DNA of 21,988 nt. Source: an uncultured Oscillospiraceae bacterium. Its GTDB lineage: Bacteria > Bacillota > Clostridia > Oscillospirales > Oscillospiraceae. Below, one piece after another: positions 21,976 to 21,988 of the stretch. The stretch spans positions 1 to 21,988 of the forward strand of contig CAKTPR010000030.1 of NCBI GenBank assembly GCA_934591725.1, given 5' to 3'. How positions within the stretch are numbered: position 1 is the first letter of the stretch; each line of letters begins with the position of its first letter. Both the position numbers and the translations under genes were made by a program. Under the pieces are notes generated by a model that was given only the letters and a program-made list of their open reading frames with translations, searched no databases and was not told the origin of the DNA.

Positions 21976-21988
21976 AGATATTCCTCCT

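Overview
The window looks like chromosomal DNA from a G+C-rich anaerobic member of the Clostridia, probably an Oscillospirales/Ruminococcaceae-type gut bacterium. The supporting signs are strong AGGAGG-type ribosome binding sites, Bacillota-like -35/-10 promoters, the short Gram-positive type of glucose-6-phosphate isomerase, a DUF2798 protein and RCC1-repeat proteins. This is inference from sequence style; no 16S or other marker is present. No gene-free stretch exceeds 300 bases; the longest is the 271-base gap at 14491-14761, which holds two divergent promoters and a structured leader RNA.

Layout. (1) 1-3104, minus strand: a potassium-uptake operon, trkA - trkH - second trkH (cut by the left edge). 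(2) 3252-7065, plus strand: a tight operon of a DUF2461 protein, a family 2 glycosyltransferase, an aromatic amino acid permease-like transporter and a membrane-proximal alpha/beta hydrolase. (3) 7101-10427, plus: a DUF2798 membrane protein behind a terminator-like 5' hairpin, then pgi, then a galactokinase-family gene flanked by two copies of a ~60-bp intergenic repeat. (4) 10590-13336, minus: rpsO - pnp with a consensus promoter, an intergenic terminator and a long stem-loop just before pnp. (5) 13360-15688: a class I/II aminotransferase (minus) with a structured leader, divergent from an alpha/beta hydrolase of the monoacylglycerol-lipase type (plus). (6) 15585-21126, minus: a small two-helix membrane protein followed by two tandem paralogs of an unusual modular protein. 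(7) 21324-21975, minus: cdd and a LysR DNA-binding domain with no effector domain.

The most interesting system is region 6. Both paralogs (796 and 816 residues) read: zinc ribbon, N-lobe of a Ser/Thr protein kinase with a ruined glycine loop and no C-lobe, one membrane helix, a charged Ala/Glu-rich stalk, then 14 RCC1-like repeats that I count as exactly two sets of seven, i.e. two predicted seven-bladed propellers. The charge pattern predicts the kinase remnant inside the cell and the propellers outside. The downstream paralog has lost its ancestral stop through what looks like a one-base insertion and reads 104 bases into the antisense strand of the convergent hydrolase gene.

Several leaders deserve attention as RNA regulators: the 5' hairpin before the DUF2798 gene, the 19-bp G-U-tolerant hairpin before the aminotransferase, and the ~72-nt stem-loop before pnp.
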